Part shown: positions 20,745-30,667 of the stretch, piece after piece
Numbering within the stretch: position 1 is the first letter of the stretch
Layout: every line of letters begins with the position of its first letter
Assembly: GCA_014841595.1 (NCBI GenBank)
Contig: JACYUE010000002.1
Span: forward strand, 62,001 to 126,000
Direction of reading: 5' to 3'
DNA from: Oxalobacteraceae sp. CFBP 8761
GTDB lineage: Bacteria > Pseudomonadota > Gammaproteobacteria > Burkholderiales > Burkholderiaceae_D
Length of the DNA: 64,000 nt
Program-made: the position numbers and the translations under genes
The notes under the pieces: model-generated
Seen by the model: the letters and a program-made list of their open reading frames with translations, nothing else
What the model was told of the DNA's origin: nothing
Databases searched by the model: none

Positions 20745-20786
20745 CGCTTCCATCCGATTGCCCCGAGGTTCGGGCACAAGAACCTC

Positions 20787-21461
20787 ATGACCATGACCAC
20801 AGCGCCCCGGGGCGCGACCACGATCCTGCTCATCCGCCACGGCGAAACCGCCTGGAATGCCGAACGCCGGCTGCAGGGCCATCTCGATATCCCGCTCAAC
20901 GCCGAAGGCGAGCGCCAGGCAGCGCTGCTTGGCGGGGCACTGGCCGGTGAAGCCATCGACCACGTGCTGTCCAGCGACCTGGGCCGTGCCCGGCAGACTG
21001 CCGAGGCGATCCTGCGCGCGCGCGGCGCAACAATGGCTTTGCAGGTCGATCCCCAATTGCGCGAACGCTGCTACGGCGGCTTCGAAGGCTTGCTCTATAG
21101 TGAGATCGCGGCCCGCTATCCGGCAGACTTTGCCGCCTGGCAAGCGCGCAATGTCGACGCGACCCTGCCACCGGGTAAGAACCAGGGTGAATCGTTCCGT
21201 GCCTTTTTCGACCGCGTCACGACGGCGATCGCGGCCCATGCCGCACGCCATCCAGGGCAGACGCTGGCGCTGGTGGCACACGGTGGCGTGCTCGAGTGCG
21301 CCTACCGGGCTGCACTGGGCTTGGCCCTGGACACCCCGCGCGACTTCAAGGTGCACAATGCCAGCATCAACCGCTTTGCGGTCGAGCAGGGCAAGCTGCG
21401 CCTGACGAGCTGGGGCGAAGTCGAGCACCTGCGGCAACCCGCCCTCGACGAGTTGCCGTAG
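20787..21461 (+). CDS. Histidine phosphatase family protein
   Basis: 224 residues, phosphoglycerate-mutase-like fold. The phosphohistidine motif is LIRHGETAWN; the other catalytic features are SSDLGRARQTAE, ERCYGGFEG and the late VAHGGVL. It is more like cofactor-dependent mutase-type phosphatases (GpmB/CobC group) than glycolytic GpmA, which is longer. No cobalamin genes are nearby, so the substrate is unknown. A REP-like palindrome begins at its stop codon. Confidence 0.88.
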   Translation: MTMTTAPRGATTILLIRHGETAWNAERRLQGHLDIPLNAEGERQAALLGGALAGEAIDHVLSSDLGRARQTAEAILRARGATMALQVDPQLRERCYGGFEGLLYSEIAARYPADFAAWQARNVDATLPPGKNQGESFRAFFDRVTTAIAAHAARHPGQTLALVAHGGVLECAYRAALGLALDTPRDFKVHNASINRFAVEQGKLRLTSWGEVEHLRQPALDELP

Positions 21462-21483
21462 GGTGGAAGGCTCCGCCTTCCAC
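21458..21483 (+). repeat. REP-like palindrome, copy 1
   Basis: GTAGG followed by the hairpin GTGGAAGGC-TCC-GCCTTCCAC (nine pairs). It begins at the stop codon of the phosphatase gene and pairs by sequence with an inverted copy at 21583-21610. Confidence 0.7.
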
Positions 21484-21582
21484 GCGGTGATGGTTGGTGG
21501 TGGGGTTATCCGGCACGCAACCGGCACCGATTGGTTAGCGGTGGGCTCGCCCCTCGCGTGACCGTCGCCGATAGCGATCGCC

Positions 21583-21610
21583 GGGTGGACGGCAAAGCCG
21601 TCCACCCTAC
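21583..21610 (-). repeat. REP-like palindrome, copy 2 (inverted)
   Basis: On the minus strand it reads GTAGG then GTGGACGGC-TTT-GCCGTCCAC, the same plan as copy 1 with a few base changes that keep the stem paired. The stem extends to 11 pairs. Together with copy 1 it forms a head-to-head pair 100 bases apart, in the manner of a BIME. Confidence 0.7.
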
Positions 21611-21719
21611 GTGAGCGTCTCATTCCCCATTTCCTGGCCTTGCCAATATCGCACACACAACAATTTGAAAAATTGTGCTGATAAATTGAGCAGCGCTTGA
21701 GGTAAAATAGCAGGTTCTC

Positions 21720-22769
21720 GTGTCACTTTTGAGTCTGCCAGCTGTGCAAATAGGTCCTTATCTCCTGCGTAATAACGTCTTTGTCGCGCCGATGGCTGGT
21801 GTGACGGACCGTCCGTTCCGGCAACTGTGCAAGCAGCTCGGCGCGGGCTATGCGGTGTCCGAGATGGCCGCGTCCAATCCGCGCCTGTGGGCCAGCGAAA
21901 AGACGTCACGCCGGATCGACCATGCGGGCGAGATGGAGCCCAAGGCGGTGCAGATCGCCGGCGCCGATCCGAAAGACCTTGCCGATTGTGCGAAGTTCAA
22001 CGTCGAGCGTGGCGCGCAGATCATCGACATCAACATGGGTTGCCCGGTCAAGAAAGTCTGCAACAGCTGGTGCGGGTCGGCCCTGTTGCAGCACGAAGAC
22101 CTGGTCGAGCGCATCCTGCACGCGGTGGTCGAGGCCGTCGACGTGCCGGTCACGCTGAAGTTCCGCACTGGCTGGGATCGCCAAAACAAGAACGCGCTGC
22201 GCATCGCGCGCCTGGCCGAGCAGGCCGGCATCCAGATGCTGACCCTGCATGGCCGCACCCGGGCCGATGGCTACAAGGGCGACGCCGAGTACGACACCAT
22301 CCGCGCCGTGAAGGCGTCGGTCGGCATCCCGGTGGTGGCCAATGGCGACATCACCACGCCCGAGAAAGCGAAGTTCGTGCTCGACTACACGGGGGCGGAC
22401 GCCGTCATGATCGGCCGGGCGGCCCAGGGCCGGCCATGGATCTGCCGCGAAATCGACCACTTCCTGCGCACGGGCGAGCACATGCCGGCGCCGCTGGTGG
22501 AAGAGGTGCGCGAACTGATGCACGAGCACTTGCCGGCGCACTACGCTTTTTATGGCGAGTTCATCGGCGTGCGGACCGCGCGAAAGCACATCGGCTGGTA
22601 TGTCCAGGACTTGCCAGATGGCGAGGAATTCCGTCAACGCATGAATCTGCTGGAATCGACCGCCGAGCAACTTGCGGCGATGGATGACTTCCTGAAATCC
22701 CAGCACCGCCATGGCGAGCGGTTACAATACCGCCCCGCGCTTCCCGCCGTGGACGCGATCGCGGCATAG
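21720..22769 (+). CDS. dusB: tRNA-dihydrouridine synthase B
   Basis: FMN-dependent reduction of uridine in the tRNA D-loop. 349 residues. N-terminal VAPMAGVTDRPFRQLC, the catalytic cysteine region NMGCPVKKVCN, LHGRTRADGY and NGDITTPE for FMN binding, and the RNA-binding C-terminus (about 260-335, RKHIGWY) are present. The start is GTG at 21720 without a clear Shine-Dalgarno; a TAAAAT box ends only 11 bases before it. fis follows, the classic dusB-fis arrangement. Confidence 0.95.
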   Translation: MSLLSLPAVQIGPYLLRNNVFVAPMAGVTDRPFRQLCKQLGAGYAVSEMAASNPRLWASEKTSRRIDHAGEMEPKAVQIAGADPKDLADCAKFNVERGAQIIDINMGCPVKKVCNSWCGSALLQHEDLVERILHAVVEAVDVPVTLKFRTGWDRQNKNALRIARLAEQAGIQMLTLHGRTRADGYKGDAEYDTIRAVKASVGIPVVANGDITTPEKAKFVLDYTGADAVMIGRAAQGRPWICREIDHFLRTGEHMPAPLVEEVRELMHEHLPAHYAFYGEFIGVRTARKHIGWYVQDLPDGEEFRQRMNLLESTAEQLAAMDDFLKSQHRHGERLQYRPALPAVDAIAA

Positions 22770-22885
22770 AAGACCAGCACAACAAGCGACAAGAAGAACA
22801 ATTGGGGACGCGCTGCCCGCAGATGCAGCAAGCCAGTGCAGCAAGCCGGGCAGCAATCACACAACCAGGATGAAGCAGCAAAGAC

Positions 22886-23119
22886 ATGAGCAAAGAAAGT
22901 ATCCAGGAAGTCGTCCAGAAGAGTCTTGAAGACTATTTCAACGATCTCGGCGAGCAAAAACCGACCAACATCTACGACATGATGGTGTTGACCGTCGAAA
23001 AGCCCGTCCTCGAAGTGGTCATGTCGCGCGCCGACGGCAACCAGTCGCATGCCGCGCAGATGCTGGGCATCAATCGCAATACATTGCGCAAGAAACTGCA
23101 AGAGCACGGGCTGCTCTAA
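22886..23119 (+). CDS. fis: DNA-binding protein Fis
   Basis: 77 residues, nucleoid protein and transcription regulator. The C-terminal helix-turn-helix is [19 protein letters not shown]. It is shorter than E. coli Fis (98) at the N-terminus, as is normal in betaproteobacteria, where the beta-hairpin arm is short. It is 116 bases after dusB and 91 bases before purH; the three probably share transcripts. Confidence 0.95.
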   Translation: MSKESIQEVVQKSLEDYFNDLGEQKPTNIYDMMVLTVEKPVLEVVMSRADGNQSHAAQMLGINRNTLRKKLQEHGLL

Positions 23120-23210
23120 GCGTTGCCGGTTGGCTGCGCTTCCTGCGCGGCCCCGGAGACCCAACGGTCTCCACGTCCGGCGCCAGGAATTCTCAACCAT
23201 AGGCCTCACC

Positions 23211-24797
23211 ATGATCAAACAAGCTCTCATTTCCGTATCCGACAAGACCGGCGTGCTCGATTTCGCGCGCGCCCTGAACCAGCTGGGCGTGAACATCCTG
23301 TCCACTGGCGGCACCGCCAAGCTGCTGCAAGAAAATGGCGTGCCAGTCACGGAAGTGGCCGATTACACCGGTTTCCCGGAAATGCTCGATGGCCGCGTCA
23401 AGACGCTGCACCCGAAAGTGCACGGCGGCATCCTGGCCCGTCGCGATTTCCCCGAGCACATCGCGAAACTGGAAGAGCACAATATTCCGCAGATCGACAT
23501 GGTCGTGGTCAATCTGTACCCGTTCCAGCAAACCGTCGCCAAAGAGCAATGCTCGCTGGAAGATGCAATTGAGAACATCGACATCGGTGGTCCGACCATG
23601 CTGCGTTCGGCCGCCAAGAACCACCGCGACGTGGTCGTGGTCGTCGATCCGGCCGACTACGGCGTCGTGCTGGCGGAAATGAAGGGCTCGGGCGGCGACG
23701 CCGGTCCGGTCAGCTACGAGACCAAGTTCCGACTGGCCAAGAAGGTCTTCGCGCATACCGCCCAGTACGACGGCGCGATCACCAATTACCTGACCAGCCT
23801 GGGCGACGACCGCGCACACGCGACCCGCTCGAACTTCCCGGCCACGCTGAACATGGGCTTCGAGAAAGTCCAGGAAATGCGCTACGGCGAAAACCCGCAC
23901 CAGGGCGCCGCCTTCTACCGCGACCTCGTCACGATCGATGGCGCGCTGGCCAACTACCGCCAGTTGCAGGGTAAAGAGCTGTCGTACAACAACATCGCCG
24001 ATGCCGATGCGGCCTGGGAATGCGTCAAGTCGCTCGGCGGTCTCGGCCAGGCGGCAGGTTGCGTGATCGTCAAGCACGCCAATCCATGCGGCGTGGCCAT
24101 CGGCGTCGATGCACTGGACGCGTATTCGCGCGCGCTGCAGACCGATCCGACCTCGGCCTTTGGCGGCATCATCGCCTTCAATGTCGAAGTCGATGGCAAG
24201 GCAGCCGAAGCGCTGGCCAAGCTGTTTGTCGAAGTACTGATCGCGCCGAGCTTCACCGCCGAAGCGCGCCAGATCATGTCGGCCAAGCAGAACGTGCGTC
24301 TGCTGGAAATCGCGCTGGGCGCCGGCCAGAATGCCTACGACGTCAAGCGCGTCGGCGGCGGCCTGCTGGTGCAATCGCCGGACGCGAAGAACGTCGGCAT
24401 GGAAGACCTGCGTGTCGTTTCCAAGCTGCAGCCATCGCCGCAGCAGCTGCAAGACCTGATGTTCGCGTGGCGCGTGGCCAAGTTCGTCAAGTCGAACGCG
24501 ATCGTGTTCTGCGGTAATGGCATGACGCTGGGCGTCGGCGCCGGCCAGATGAGCCGCATCGACTCGGCGCGCATCGCGTCGATCAAGGCCCAGAACGCCG
24601 GCCTGAGCTTGACCGGCTCGGCCGTGGCGTCGGATGCATTCTTCCCGTTCCGCGATGGCCTGGACGTCGTCGTCGATGCCGGCGCGACCTGCGTGATCCA
24701 CCCGGGTGGATCGATGCGCGACCAGGAAGTCATCGATGCCGCCGACGAGCGCGGCGTCGTCATGCTGTACACGGGCACGCGTCACTTCCGTCATTGA
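23211..24797 (+). CDS. purH: Bifunctional AICAR transformylase/IMP cyclohydrolase
   Basis: Last two steps of de novo purine synthesis. 528 residues, standard length. The N-terminal MGS-like cyclohydrolase domain (1-about 150) has [21 protein letters not shown] and [15 protein letters not shown]; the transformylase domain shows [23 protein letters not shown] and the C-terminal DAFFPFRDG and [11 protein letters not shown]. The start at 23211 begins [14 protein letters not shown]; the frame upstream is a shadow of fis. A strong terminator follows. Confidence 0.97.
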   Translation: MIKQALISVSDKTGVLDFARALNQLGVNILSTGGTAKLLQENGVPVTEVADYTGFPEMLDGRVKTLHPKVHGGILARRDFPEHIAKLEEHNIPQIDMVVVNLYPFQQTVAKEQCSLEDAIENIDIGGPTMLRSAAKNHRDVVVVVDPADYGVVLAEMKGSGGDAGPVSYETKFRLAKKVFAHTAQYDGAITNYLTSLGDDRAHATRSNFPATLNMGFEKVQEMRYGENPHQGAAFYRDLVTIDGALANYRQLQGKELSYNNIADADAAWECVKSLGGLGQAAGCVIVKHANPCGVAIGVDALDAYSRALQTDPTSAFGGIIAFNVEVDGKAAEALAKLFVEVLIAPSFTAEARQIMSAKQNVRLLEIALGAGQNAYDVKRVGGGLLVQSPDAKNVGMEDLRVVSKLQPSPQQLQDLMFAWRVAKFVKSNAIVFCGNGMTLGVGAGQMSRIDSARIASIKAQNAGLSLTGSAVASDAFFPFRDGLDVVVDAGATCVIHPGGSMRDQEVIDAADERGVVMLYTGTRHFRH

Positions 24798-24849
24798 TTC
24801 GATGACAAGGCGAGGGCGGCGGGAAACCTGTCGCCCCCGCTGAAGTCCA

Positions 24850-24886
24850 ACAGGGGCGTGCCGAAATGGTGCGCCCCTGTGTTTTT
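24850..24886 (+). terminator. Terminator after purH
   Basis: ACAGGGGCG pairs perfectly with CGCCCCTGT around a 13-base loop and is followed by GTTTTT. It separates purH from ruvCAB. Confidence 0.88.
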
Positions 24887-24934
24887 GCACAGTATTTTCC
24901 CCACGAACACCCCCAGCCGGGGTAACATTCCAGC

Positions 24935-25474
24935 ATGATTATTCTCGGCATCGACCCGGGCCTGCGCACGACGGGGTTCGGCGTCATTGAAAAACACGGC
25001 ACGAAGCTGCGCTACATCGCTTCGGGCACCATCAAGACCGGGCTGGAAGGCGCCTTGCCGCCACGCCTGAAAGTCATCCTGCACGGCGTCAGCGAGATCA
25101 TCGCGACCTACCAGCCGGCCTGTTCCGCCATCGAAAAAGTGTTCGTCAACGTCAATCCGCAATCGACCCTGCTGCTGGGCCAGGCGCGCGGCGCGGCCAT
25201 CACGGCGCTCGTGGGCGCCGATCTCGATGTAGCCGAATACACGGCGGTGCAGGTCAAGCAGGCGGTGGTGGGCACAGGCCGCGCGGCCAAGCCGCAGGTG
25301 CAGGACATGGTTGCGCGCCTGCTCAAGCTGCCGGGCCTGCCGGGCAGCGATGCCGCAGATGCGCTCGGCGTCGCGATCTGCCATGCCCACACGATCGACA
25401 CGCTGGCCCTCTTGGGCGCGATTGCGCCCGACATGATCGGGCTGCGCATGAAAAACAGCCGTCTCGTCTCATAA
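24935..25474 (+). CDS. ruvC: Holliday junction resolvase RuvC
   Basis: Endonuclease that cuts Holliday junctions in the RuvABC resolvasome. 179 residues. Active-site acids are visible: Asp7 in [14 protein letters not shown], Glu in SAIEKVFV, and the C-terminal Asp pair in [14 protein letters not shown]. The start follows the purH terminator by 48 bases, so it opens a new unit ruvC-ruvA-ruvB with spacings of 15 and 13 bases. Confidence 0.97.
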   Translation: MIILGIDPGLRTTGFGVIEKHGTKLRYIASGTIKTGLEGALPPRLKVILHGVSEIIATYQPACSAIEKVFVNVNPQSTLLLGQARGAAITALVGADLDVAEYTAVQVKQAVVGTGRAAKPQVQDMVARLLKLPGLPGSDAADALGVAICHAHTIDTLALLGAIAPDMIGLRMKNSRLVS

Positions 25475-25489
25475 CAAGGAACTCATTCG

Positions 25490-26068
25490 ATGATCGGTCG
25501 TCTCTCCGGAACCCTGCTCGAAAAAGCGCCGCCGCACGTGCTGGTGGATTGCAATGGCGTCGGCTATGAAGTCGATGTGCCGATGAGCACGTTCTACAAC
25601 CTGCCACACACGGGCGAAAAAGTCGTGCTGTTTACGCACCTGACCGTGCGCGAAGATGCGCACCTGCTGTTCGGTTTTGGCACCGCGTCTGAACGCGCGC
25701 TGTTCCGGCAACTGATCAAGATCACGGGTGTCGGCGCACGCATGGCGCTGTCGATCCTGTCGGGCATGACCGTGGCCGAGCTGTCGCAGGCCGTCACGCT
25801 GCAAGAGACGGGCCGCCTGGTCAAGGTGCCCGGCATCGGCAAGAAGACCGCCGAGCGCCTGCTGCTCGAACTCAAGGGCAAACTCGGTGCCGATATCGGC
25901 ATGGTGGCCGGTGTCCCGCGCGACGACACGCAGACCGACGTGCTCAACGCGCTGGCCGCGCTGGGTTACTCCGACAAGGAAGCGCTGCTCGCGATCAAGA
26001 ACATGCCAGCCGGCGCCAGCGTCTCGGATGGCATCAAATTTGCGCTCAAGGCGCTCTCCAAAGCCTGA
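25490..26068 (+). CDS. ruvA: Holliday junction branch migration protein RuvA
   Basis: 192 residues. Binds the four-way junction as a tetramer and recruits RuvB. An N-terminal OB domain ([20 protein letters not shown]) is followed by two helix-hairpin-helix motifs ([29 protein letters not shown]) and the C-terminal RuvB-binding domain ([19 protein letters not shown]). AAGGA precedes the ATG. Confidence 0.97.
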   Translation: MIGRLSGTLLEKAPPHVLVDCNGVGYEVDVPMSTFYNLPHTGEKVVLFTHLTVREDAHLLFGFGTASERALFRQLIKITGVGARMALSILSGMTVAELSQAVTLQETGRLVKVPGIGKKTAERLLLELKGKLGADIGMVAGVPRDDTQTDVLNALAALGYSDKEALLAIKNMPAGASVSDGIKFALKALSKA

Positions 26069-26081
26069 CCGGATGTAAGCA

Positions 26082-27158
26082 ATGAGTATCCAGACCGACA
26101 ACTTTACCGAACAGCGCGTGATCGACGCCGCGCCGGCCTCGCCCAACGAAGAGGCGATCGAGCGCGCGCTGCGGCCCAAGCAGCTCGACGAATACGTCGG
26201 CCAGGAAAAAATCCGCGACCAGCTCGAGATTTTCATCACGGCCGCGCGCAACCGGCGCGAGGCGCTCGACCACACGCTGCTGTTCGGGCCACCGGGCCTG
26301 GGCAAGACGACGCTCGCGCACATCATCGCGCGCGAGATGGGCGTGAACCTGCGCCAGACCTCGGGCCCCGTGCTCGAACGTCCGGGCGACCTGGCGGCAT
26401 TGCTGACCAATCTCGAGCCGAACGACGTGCTGTTCATCGACGAGATCCACCGCCTGTCGCCGGTGGTCGAAGAGATCCTGTACCCGGCGCTCGAGGACTA
26501 CCAGATCGACATCATGATCGGCGAAGGCCCGGCCGCGCGTTCCGTGAAACTCGACCTGCAGCCGTTCACGCTGGTGGGCGCGACCACGCGCGCCGGCATG
26601 CTGACCAATCCGCTGCGCGACCGTTTCGGGATCGTGGCGCGCCTGGAGTTCTACAACGTCCCCGAGCTGACCAAGATCGTGCTGCGCAGCGCCGCGTTGC
26701 TGGTGGCGCCGATCGACGAAGAAGGCGCGCGCGAAGTGGCCAAGCGCGCCCGCGGCACGCCGCGGATCGCCAACCGCCTGCTGCGCCGCGTGCGCGATTT
26801 CGCGCAGGTGAAAGGCACCGGCGAGATCACGCGCGACATCGCCGACCGCGCTCTCAAGATGCTCGACGTCGACAGCGTGGGCTTTGACGTGATGGACCGC
26901 AAGCTGCTCGAAGCAGTGCTGTTCAAGTTTGCCGGCGGCCCGGTCGGCATCGGCAACCTGGCCGCCGCCATCGGCGAAGCGGCCGACACGATCGAAGACG
27001 TGCTCGAACCCTTCCTGATCCAGCAAGGCTATCTGCAGCGCACCCCGCGCGGGCGCATCGCCACGCCGCTGGCCTACCAGCACTTTGGCGTGACCGCGCC
27101 ACGCATCAGCCCGACGGGCGACCTGTGGGACAGTCTGCCGCCAGGGCAGGGCGGCTGA
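26082..27158 (+). CDS. ruvB: Holliday junction helicase RuvB
   Basis: 358 residues, AAA+ motor of branch migration. Walker A is [13 protein letters not shown], Walker B is LFIDEIH, sensor 1 lies in [18 protein letters not shown], and the winged-helix C-terminus ends [22 protein letters not shown]. It is the third gene of ruvCAB; the next gene on the strand starts 74 bases later and is unrelated. Confidence 0.97.
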   Translation: MSIQTDNFTEQRVIDAAPASPNEEAIERALRPKQLDEYVGQEKIRDQLEIFITAARNRREALDHTLLFGPPGLGKTTLAHIIAREMGVNLRQTSGPVLERPGDLAALLTNLEPNDVLFIDEIHRLSPVVEEILYPALEDYQIDIMIGEGPAARSVKLDLQPFTLVGATTRAGMLTNPLRDRFGIVARLEFYNVPELTKIVLRSAALLVAPIDEEGAREVAKRARGTPRIANRLLRRVRDFAQVKGTGEITRDIADRALKMLDVDSVGFDVMDRKLLEAVLFKFAGGPVGIGNLAAAIGEAADTIEDVLEPFLIQQGYLQRTPRGRIATPLAYQHFGVTAPRISPTGDLWDSLPPGQGG

Positions 27159-27232
27159 AGTGGCTCGTGGCCTGATGTGACTTCGTGCGCGCGATGGTCA
27201 GCGCACAGCAATATTCTCTTTTTGGAGCAATC

Positions 27233-27745
27233 GTGAAAATGCTATTCCCGGCCGTCCTGGCCCTGGCCCTGCTGGGCTGCGCCGCGCCGCCAATCCAGGG
27301 CGACGTACCCTCTCCGCTGGGAGACGGCGTATGGTCAGGGACGTTGACGTCGCAAACGATCAGCCCTGATGATTCGGTGGCGGAAGGCACGTCGGACCTT
27401 CTGGTCGCGAGCTGCAAGGGCGTCGTACGCATCTGGGCGAGAGACGTGGGCCCCCAATTCCCGGATAGCGCCTATGTGCGACTGGGGACGAAATACCGCG
27501 TCCAATCGCTTCCTGACAGTCACATGATTTACTATCTCCACGCAGCGCCGACGCAGCCTGATTGGGTGGAAATCCAGACTTATGCGTTTCTCGAGCTCGA
27601 TGCGGATACCGCCGCACTGCAATGGAGTCGCGCTGTCAACAATCGCGATATCGATGGCGCCGCACAGGGCCGCTATTTTTTCAGTCAGGGCACTACCCGA
27701 CTGAAACGTGTGAACCGTGACTGCAGTAGCAGGCTGATGGAGTAA
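27233..27745 (+). CDS. Putative lipoprotein of unknown function
   Basis: 170 residues from a GTG start at 27233, chosen because GGAG lies 6 bases upstream and the protein then begins with a compact lipoprotein signal (KMLFPAVLALALLGCAAP, lipobox LLGC). The mature part is acidic and beta-rich, with a cysteine in LVASCKGVV and one near the end (DCSSRLME). I do not recognise the family. It is in the same direction as ruvCAB and the phytochrome operon but spaced from both. Confidence 0.75.
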   Translation: MKMLFPAVLALALLGCAAPPIQGDVPSPLGDGVWSGTLTSQTISPDDSVAEGTSDLLVASCKGVVRIWARDVGPQFPDSAYVRLGTKYRVQSLPDSHMIYYLHAAPTQPDWVEIQTYAFLELDADTAALQWSRAVNNRDIDGAAQGRYFFSQGTTRLKRVNRDCSSRLME

Positions 27746-27866
27746 GCATCGTCTGGCGCAAGAGCGAAAGGTGCCGTCGTCGCGCGACGATTATCCGCAG
27801 TTCCGACGTTAGTGTTACTCTTCGCCCCTTCGTCTAGCAAACGGCCATGCGATAAAGAGTCACTCA

Positions 27867-30203
27867 ATGAGTCGCAGCACCCTGCCGTTCCCGTATAGTA
27901 TCAAGCGCCATGGCGTCTCCCTGTCCAACTGCGACGATGAACCGGTGCAGACCCCGGGCTGCATCCAGGCGCACGGCTTGCTGCTGGCGCTCAGCCCCGA
28001 TGATCTGATCGTGCGCCAGGCCAGTGAAAACTGGCCGCAGCGTACCGGCCTGGCCATGGAGCAGGTCCTGGACCAGCCCCTGGCCGCCGTGATTGGCCCG
28101 CAGGCGGTGCAGTGCATCGTGCAAGCGATGCGCACCGAAGTCCTGGAGCGCAATGCGCTGTACGTGCTGACCGCGCCGCTGCCCCATGCCCCTTGCCGCG
28201 ATATCGCGATGGACTTTTCGGTCCACCAGGCCGACGGCGTCCTGATCGTCGAGATCGAGCCGGCCAGCCGCCCGGGCGACACGGTCGTGACCGACAGCGA
28301 CTATTACTCGATGGTGAAAACGACGCTGGTGCGCCTGAAATCGGCCAGCAGCCTGAGCGCGTTCTGCGACATTGCCGCCAACGAGGTACGCCGCACGACG
28401 GGCCTGGACCGCGTGATGATCTACCGCTTCCATCGTGACGAGACCGGTGAAGTGATCGCCGACGCGCACCGCAGCGACCTCAATTCGTGGCTGGGATTGC
28501 GTTATCCGGCCAGCGATATTCCGGTGCCCGCGCGCGCCATCTTCAAGCGCATCGGCGTGCGGCCCTTGCCGGACGTGGACGGCGCGCTGATGGAGATCGT
28601 ACCGCTGCTGAACCCCGTGACGGGGCGGCCACTGGACATGACCTATTGCGCCCTGCGCGGCGCCTCCGTCATGTACACCGATTACCTGCGCAATATGGGC
28701 GTGGCGGCCACGCTGACGATGCCGATCCTGCGCGATGGCCGGCTGTGGGGCCTGATCGCCTGCCACCATTACGCGCCGATCGTCCTGCCCTATACTCTGC
28801 GCGCGGCCGCCGAATTCCTCGGCCAGGTCACGTCCCTCGAAATCGCCTCGGCCGAGGGCCGGGAGCATCTGGAATACCGGCTGAAGCTCGAGGCCGCGCA
28901 CCATGCGGTGCTGGGCCAGGCGCTCGCGGACGGCAACTACGCCGCGCTGACGCATGGTGCGCCTTCGCTCCTCGACGGCATCGACGCGGGCGGCGTGGCG
29001 GTATCGGAAAACGGTCATTGGAGCATGGCCGGCGCCACCCCGGATGCCCAGCAGCTCACGGCACTGGCAGCCTGGCTGACGCTGCACAGCGCGCGCCTTG
29101 CCGATGGCGGCACAGTCATCGCGCTGGACGACCTGGGCCGCGCTTATCCTGAGGGCGGCGACGCGCTTGGTTGCTGCAGCGGCCTGCTGGCGTTTCCGAT
29201 TTCGCAGCGCAGCCAGGGCGACTGGGTCATCTGGTTCCGCCCCGAGCAGTTGCAGACTTATCGCTGGGGCGGTAATCCGTACGAAGCCGGCAAGGCCACC
29301 GGGGAGCACGGCACGCGCCTGACGCCGCGTCAGAGCTTCGCCGTGTGGCAGGAAGAAGTGCGGGGCCGCGCCGAACCCTGGAAGCCGGTCGAGATCGAGG
29401 CGGCCAAAAACCTGCGCCTGTTGATGCTCGATGTCGTCGTCGCCCGCGCCGAACAGCTGGCGGCGCTGAACACGGATCTGGTGCGCAGCAACGACGAACT
29501 CGACGCCTTTGCCTACGTCGCCGGCCACGACCTGAAAGAGCCGCTGCGCGGCATCCACAAGTACGCGCACTTCCTGCTCGAAGAAACGAAGGCGGGTCGC
29601 CCGCTCGATGCGCATGGCCGCGAACGCATCGACGCCATGTTGCGGCTGACCGTGCGCATGGACAGCCTGCTCGACGCGCTGCTGCACTTTTCGCGCGTCG
29701 GCCGGCTCTCGCTCGCGCGCCAGCCGATCGCGCTGGGCGACGTGGTGGCCGAAGCGACGGACATGCTCGGCGCGAGTCTGCTGGGGCGCGACATCGACGT
29801 ACAGATTCCAAGGCCGCTGCCGACGATCTCATGCGACCGTATCCGCGTACGCGAAGTGTTCGCCAACCTGATCTCCAACGCCGCCAAGTACAACGACAAG
29901 CTGCAGCGCCGGATCGAGATCGGCTATCTCGATCCGGCCGATGGCGCCGACGCCGTCTCGACGTTCTACGTGCGCGACAACGGCATCGGCATCGACGCCA
30001 AGCACAGCGAGCGCGTCTTCATGATGTTCAAGCGTCTGCACACGCGCGACGCCTACGGGGGCGGCAGTGGCGCTGGCCTGGCGATCGTCAAGAAGCTCGT
30101 CGAGCAGCACAATGGCCATAGCTGGTTCACGTCCGAAGTGGGCGTCGGCACCACGTTTTACTTCACGCTGATCGGCGCCGGCATGAAGCAGTCCGGCGCA
30201 TGA
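27867..30203 (+). CDS. Bacteriophytochrome sensor histidine kinase
   Basis: 778 residues: PAS (about 20-125), GAF (about 145-325), PHY (about 335-515), HisKA and HATPase (about 535-775). The biliverdin-binding cysteine is present (Cys22, followed by DDEPVQTPG and IQAHG). The GAF motif PASDIP (214-219) and ACHHY (298-302) line the chromophore, and the PHY tongue PRQSF is at 487-491. The kinase histidine is His554 in AGHDLKEPLR, with N-, G1- and G2-box segments SNAAKYN, DNGIGID and GSGAGLAI. So a red/far-red light sensor is expected; the family uses biliverdin. No heme oxygenase gene is in the window. Stop overlaps the next gene by 4 bases. Confidence 0.93.
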   Translation: MSRSTLPFPYSIKRHGVSLSNCDDEPVQTPGCIQAHGLLLALSPDDLIVRQASENWPQRTGLAMEQVLDQPLAAVIGPQAVQCIVQAMRTEVLERNALYVLTAPLPHAPCRDIAMDFSVHQADGVLIVEIEPASRPGDTVVTDSDYYSMVKTTLVRLKSASSLSAFCDIAANEVRRTTGLDRVMIYRFHRDETGEVIADAHRSDLNSWLGLRYPASDIPVPARAIFKRIGVRPLPDVDGALMEIVPLLNPVTGRPLDMTYCALRGASVMYTDYLRNMGVAATLTMPILRDGRLWGLIACHHYAPIVLPYTLRAAAEFLGQVTSLEIASAEGREHLEYRLKLEAAHHAVLGQALADGNYAALTHGAPSLLDGIDAGGVAVSENGHWSMAGATPDAQQLTALAAWLTLHSARLADGGTVIALDDLGRAYPEGGDALGCCSGLLAFPISQRSQGDWVIWFRPEQLQTYRWGGNPYEAGKATGEHGTRLTPRQSFAVWQEEVRGRAEPWKPVEIEAAKNLRLLMLDVVVARAEQLAALNTDLVRSNDELDAFAYVAGHDLKEPLRGIHKYAHFLLEETKAGRPLDAHGRERIDAMLRLTVRMDSLLDALLHFSRVGRLSLARQPIALGDVVAEATDMLGASLLGRDIDVQIPRPLPTISCDRIRVREVFANLISNAAKYNDKLQRRIEIGYLDPADGADAVSTFYVRDNGIGIDAKHSERVFMMFKRLHTRDAYGGGSGAGLAIVKKLVEQHNGHSWFTSEVGVGTTFYFTLIGAGMKQSGA

Positions 30204-30667
30204 TGCCCCTGGTGCGGAGCGACCTGCCGCCCATTCTGGTCGTCGACGACAGCGACGACGATGTCGACACCGTGTCGATTGCCGCGCGGCGCGCCGGCAT
30301 CGGCAACCTGCTGGTGCATGCCCGTGACGCCGATGACGCCAGGCGCCGGCTGTTCGCCGCGGCTGGTGACGCCTACGCCTTCATGCTCCTGGACTGCAAT
30401 CTGCCCGGTGAAGACGGCCTGACGCTGCTGGAAGAAGTGCGCCGCCATCCACAACGCCGCACGCTACCCGTCATCGTGCTGACCGCCAGCATCAACCCGC
30501 GCGACCGCGATGCATTCTACGCGGCCGGCGGCAACGCCTATCACGTCAAACTGGTGAGCTTCGAAGAAGGCCTGGCCAACCTCGAGAGCATCTTCCGCTA
30601 CTGGCTGACGCACGTCGTGCTGCCGGGCGCAGACACATCATCGACTGGAAAACCCTTATGCCCGTGA
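30200..30667 (+). CDS. Single-domain response regulator, phytochrome partner
   Basis: 155 residues, one receiver domain of the Rcp1 type. Acidic pocket DDSDDD near residue 16, phospho-acceptor Asp in LLDCNLPGED, and the Thr and Lys positions in VLTAS and YHVKLVSF. There is no output domain, so it relays phosphate or signals by protein contact. It is coupled by ATGA to the phytochrome gene and overlaps the hybrid kinase by 10 bases; the three form one operon. Confidence 0.92.
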   Translation: MMPLVRSDLPPILVVDDSDDDVDTVSIAARRAGIGNLLVHARDADDARRRLFAAAGDAYAFMLLDCNLPGEDGLTLLEEVRRHPQRRTLPVIVLTASINPRDRDAFYAAGGNAYHVKLVSFEEGLANLESIFRYWLTHVVLPGADTSSTGKPLCP

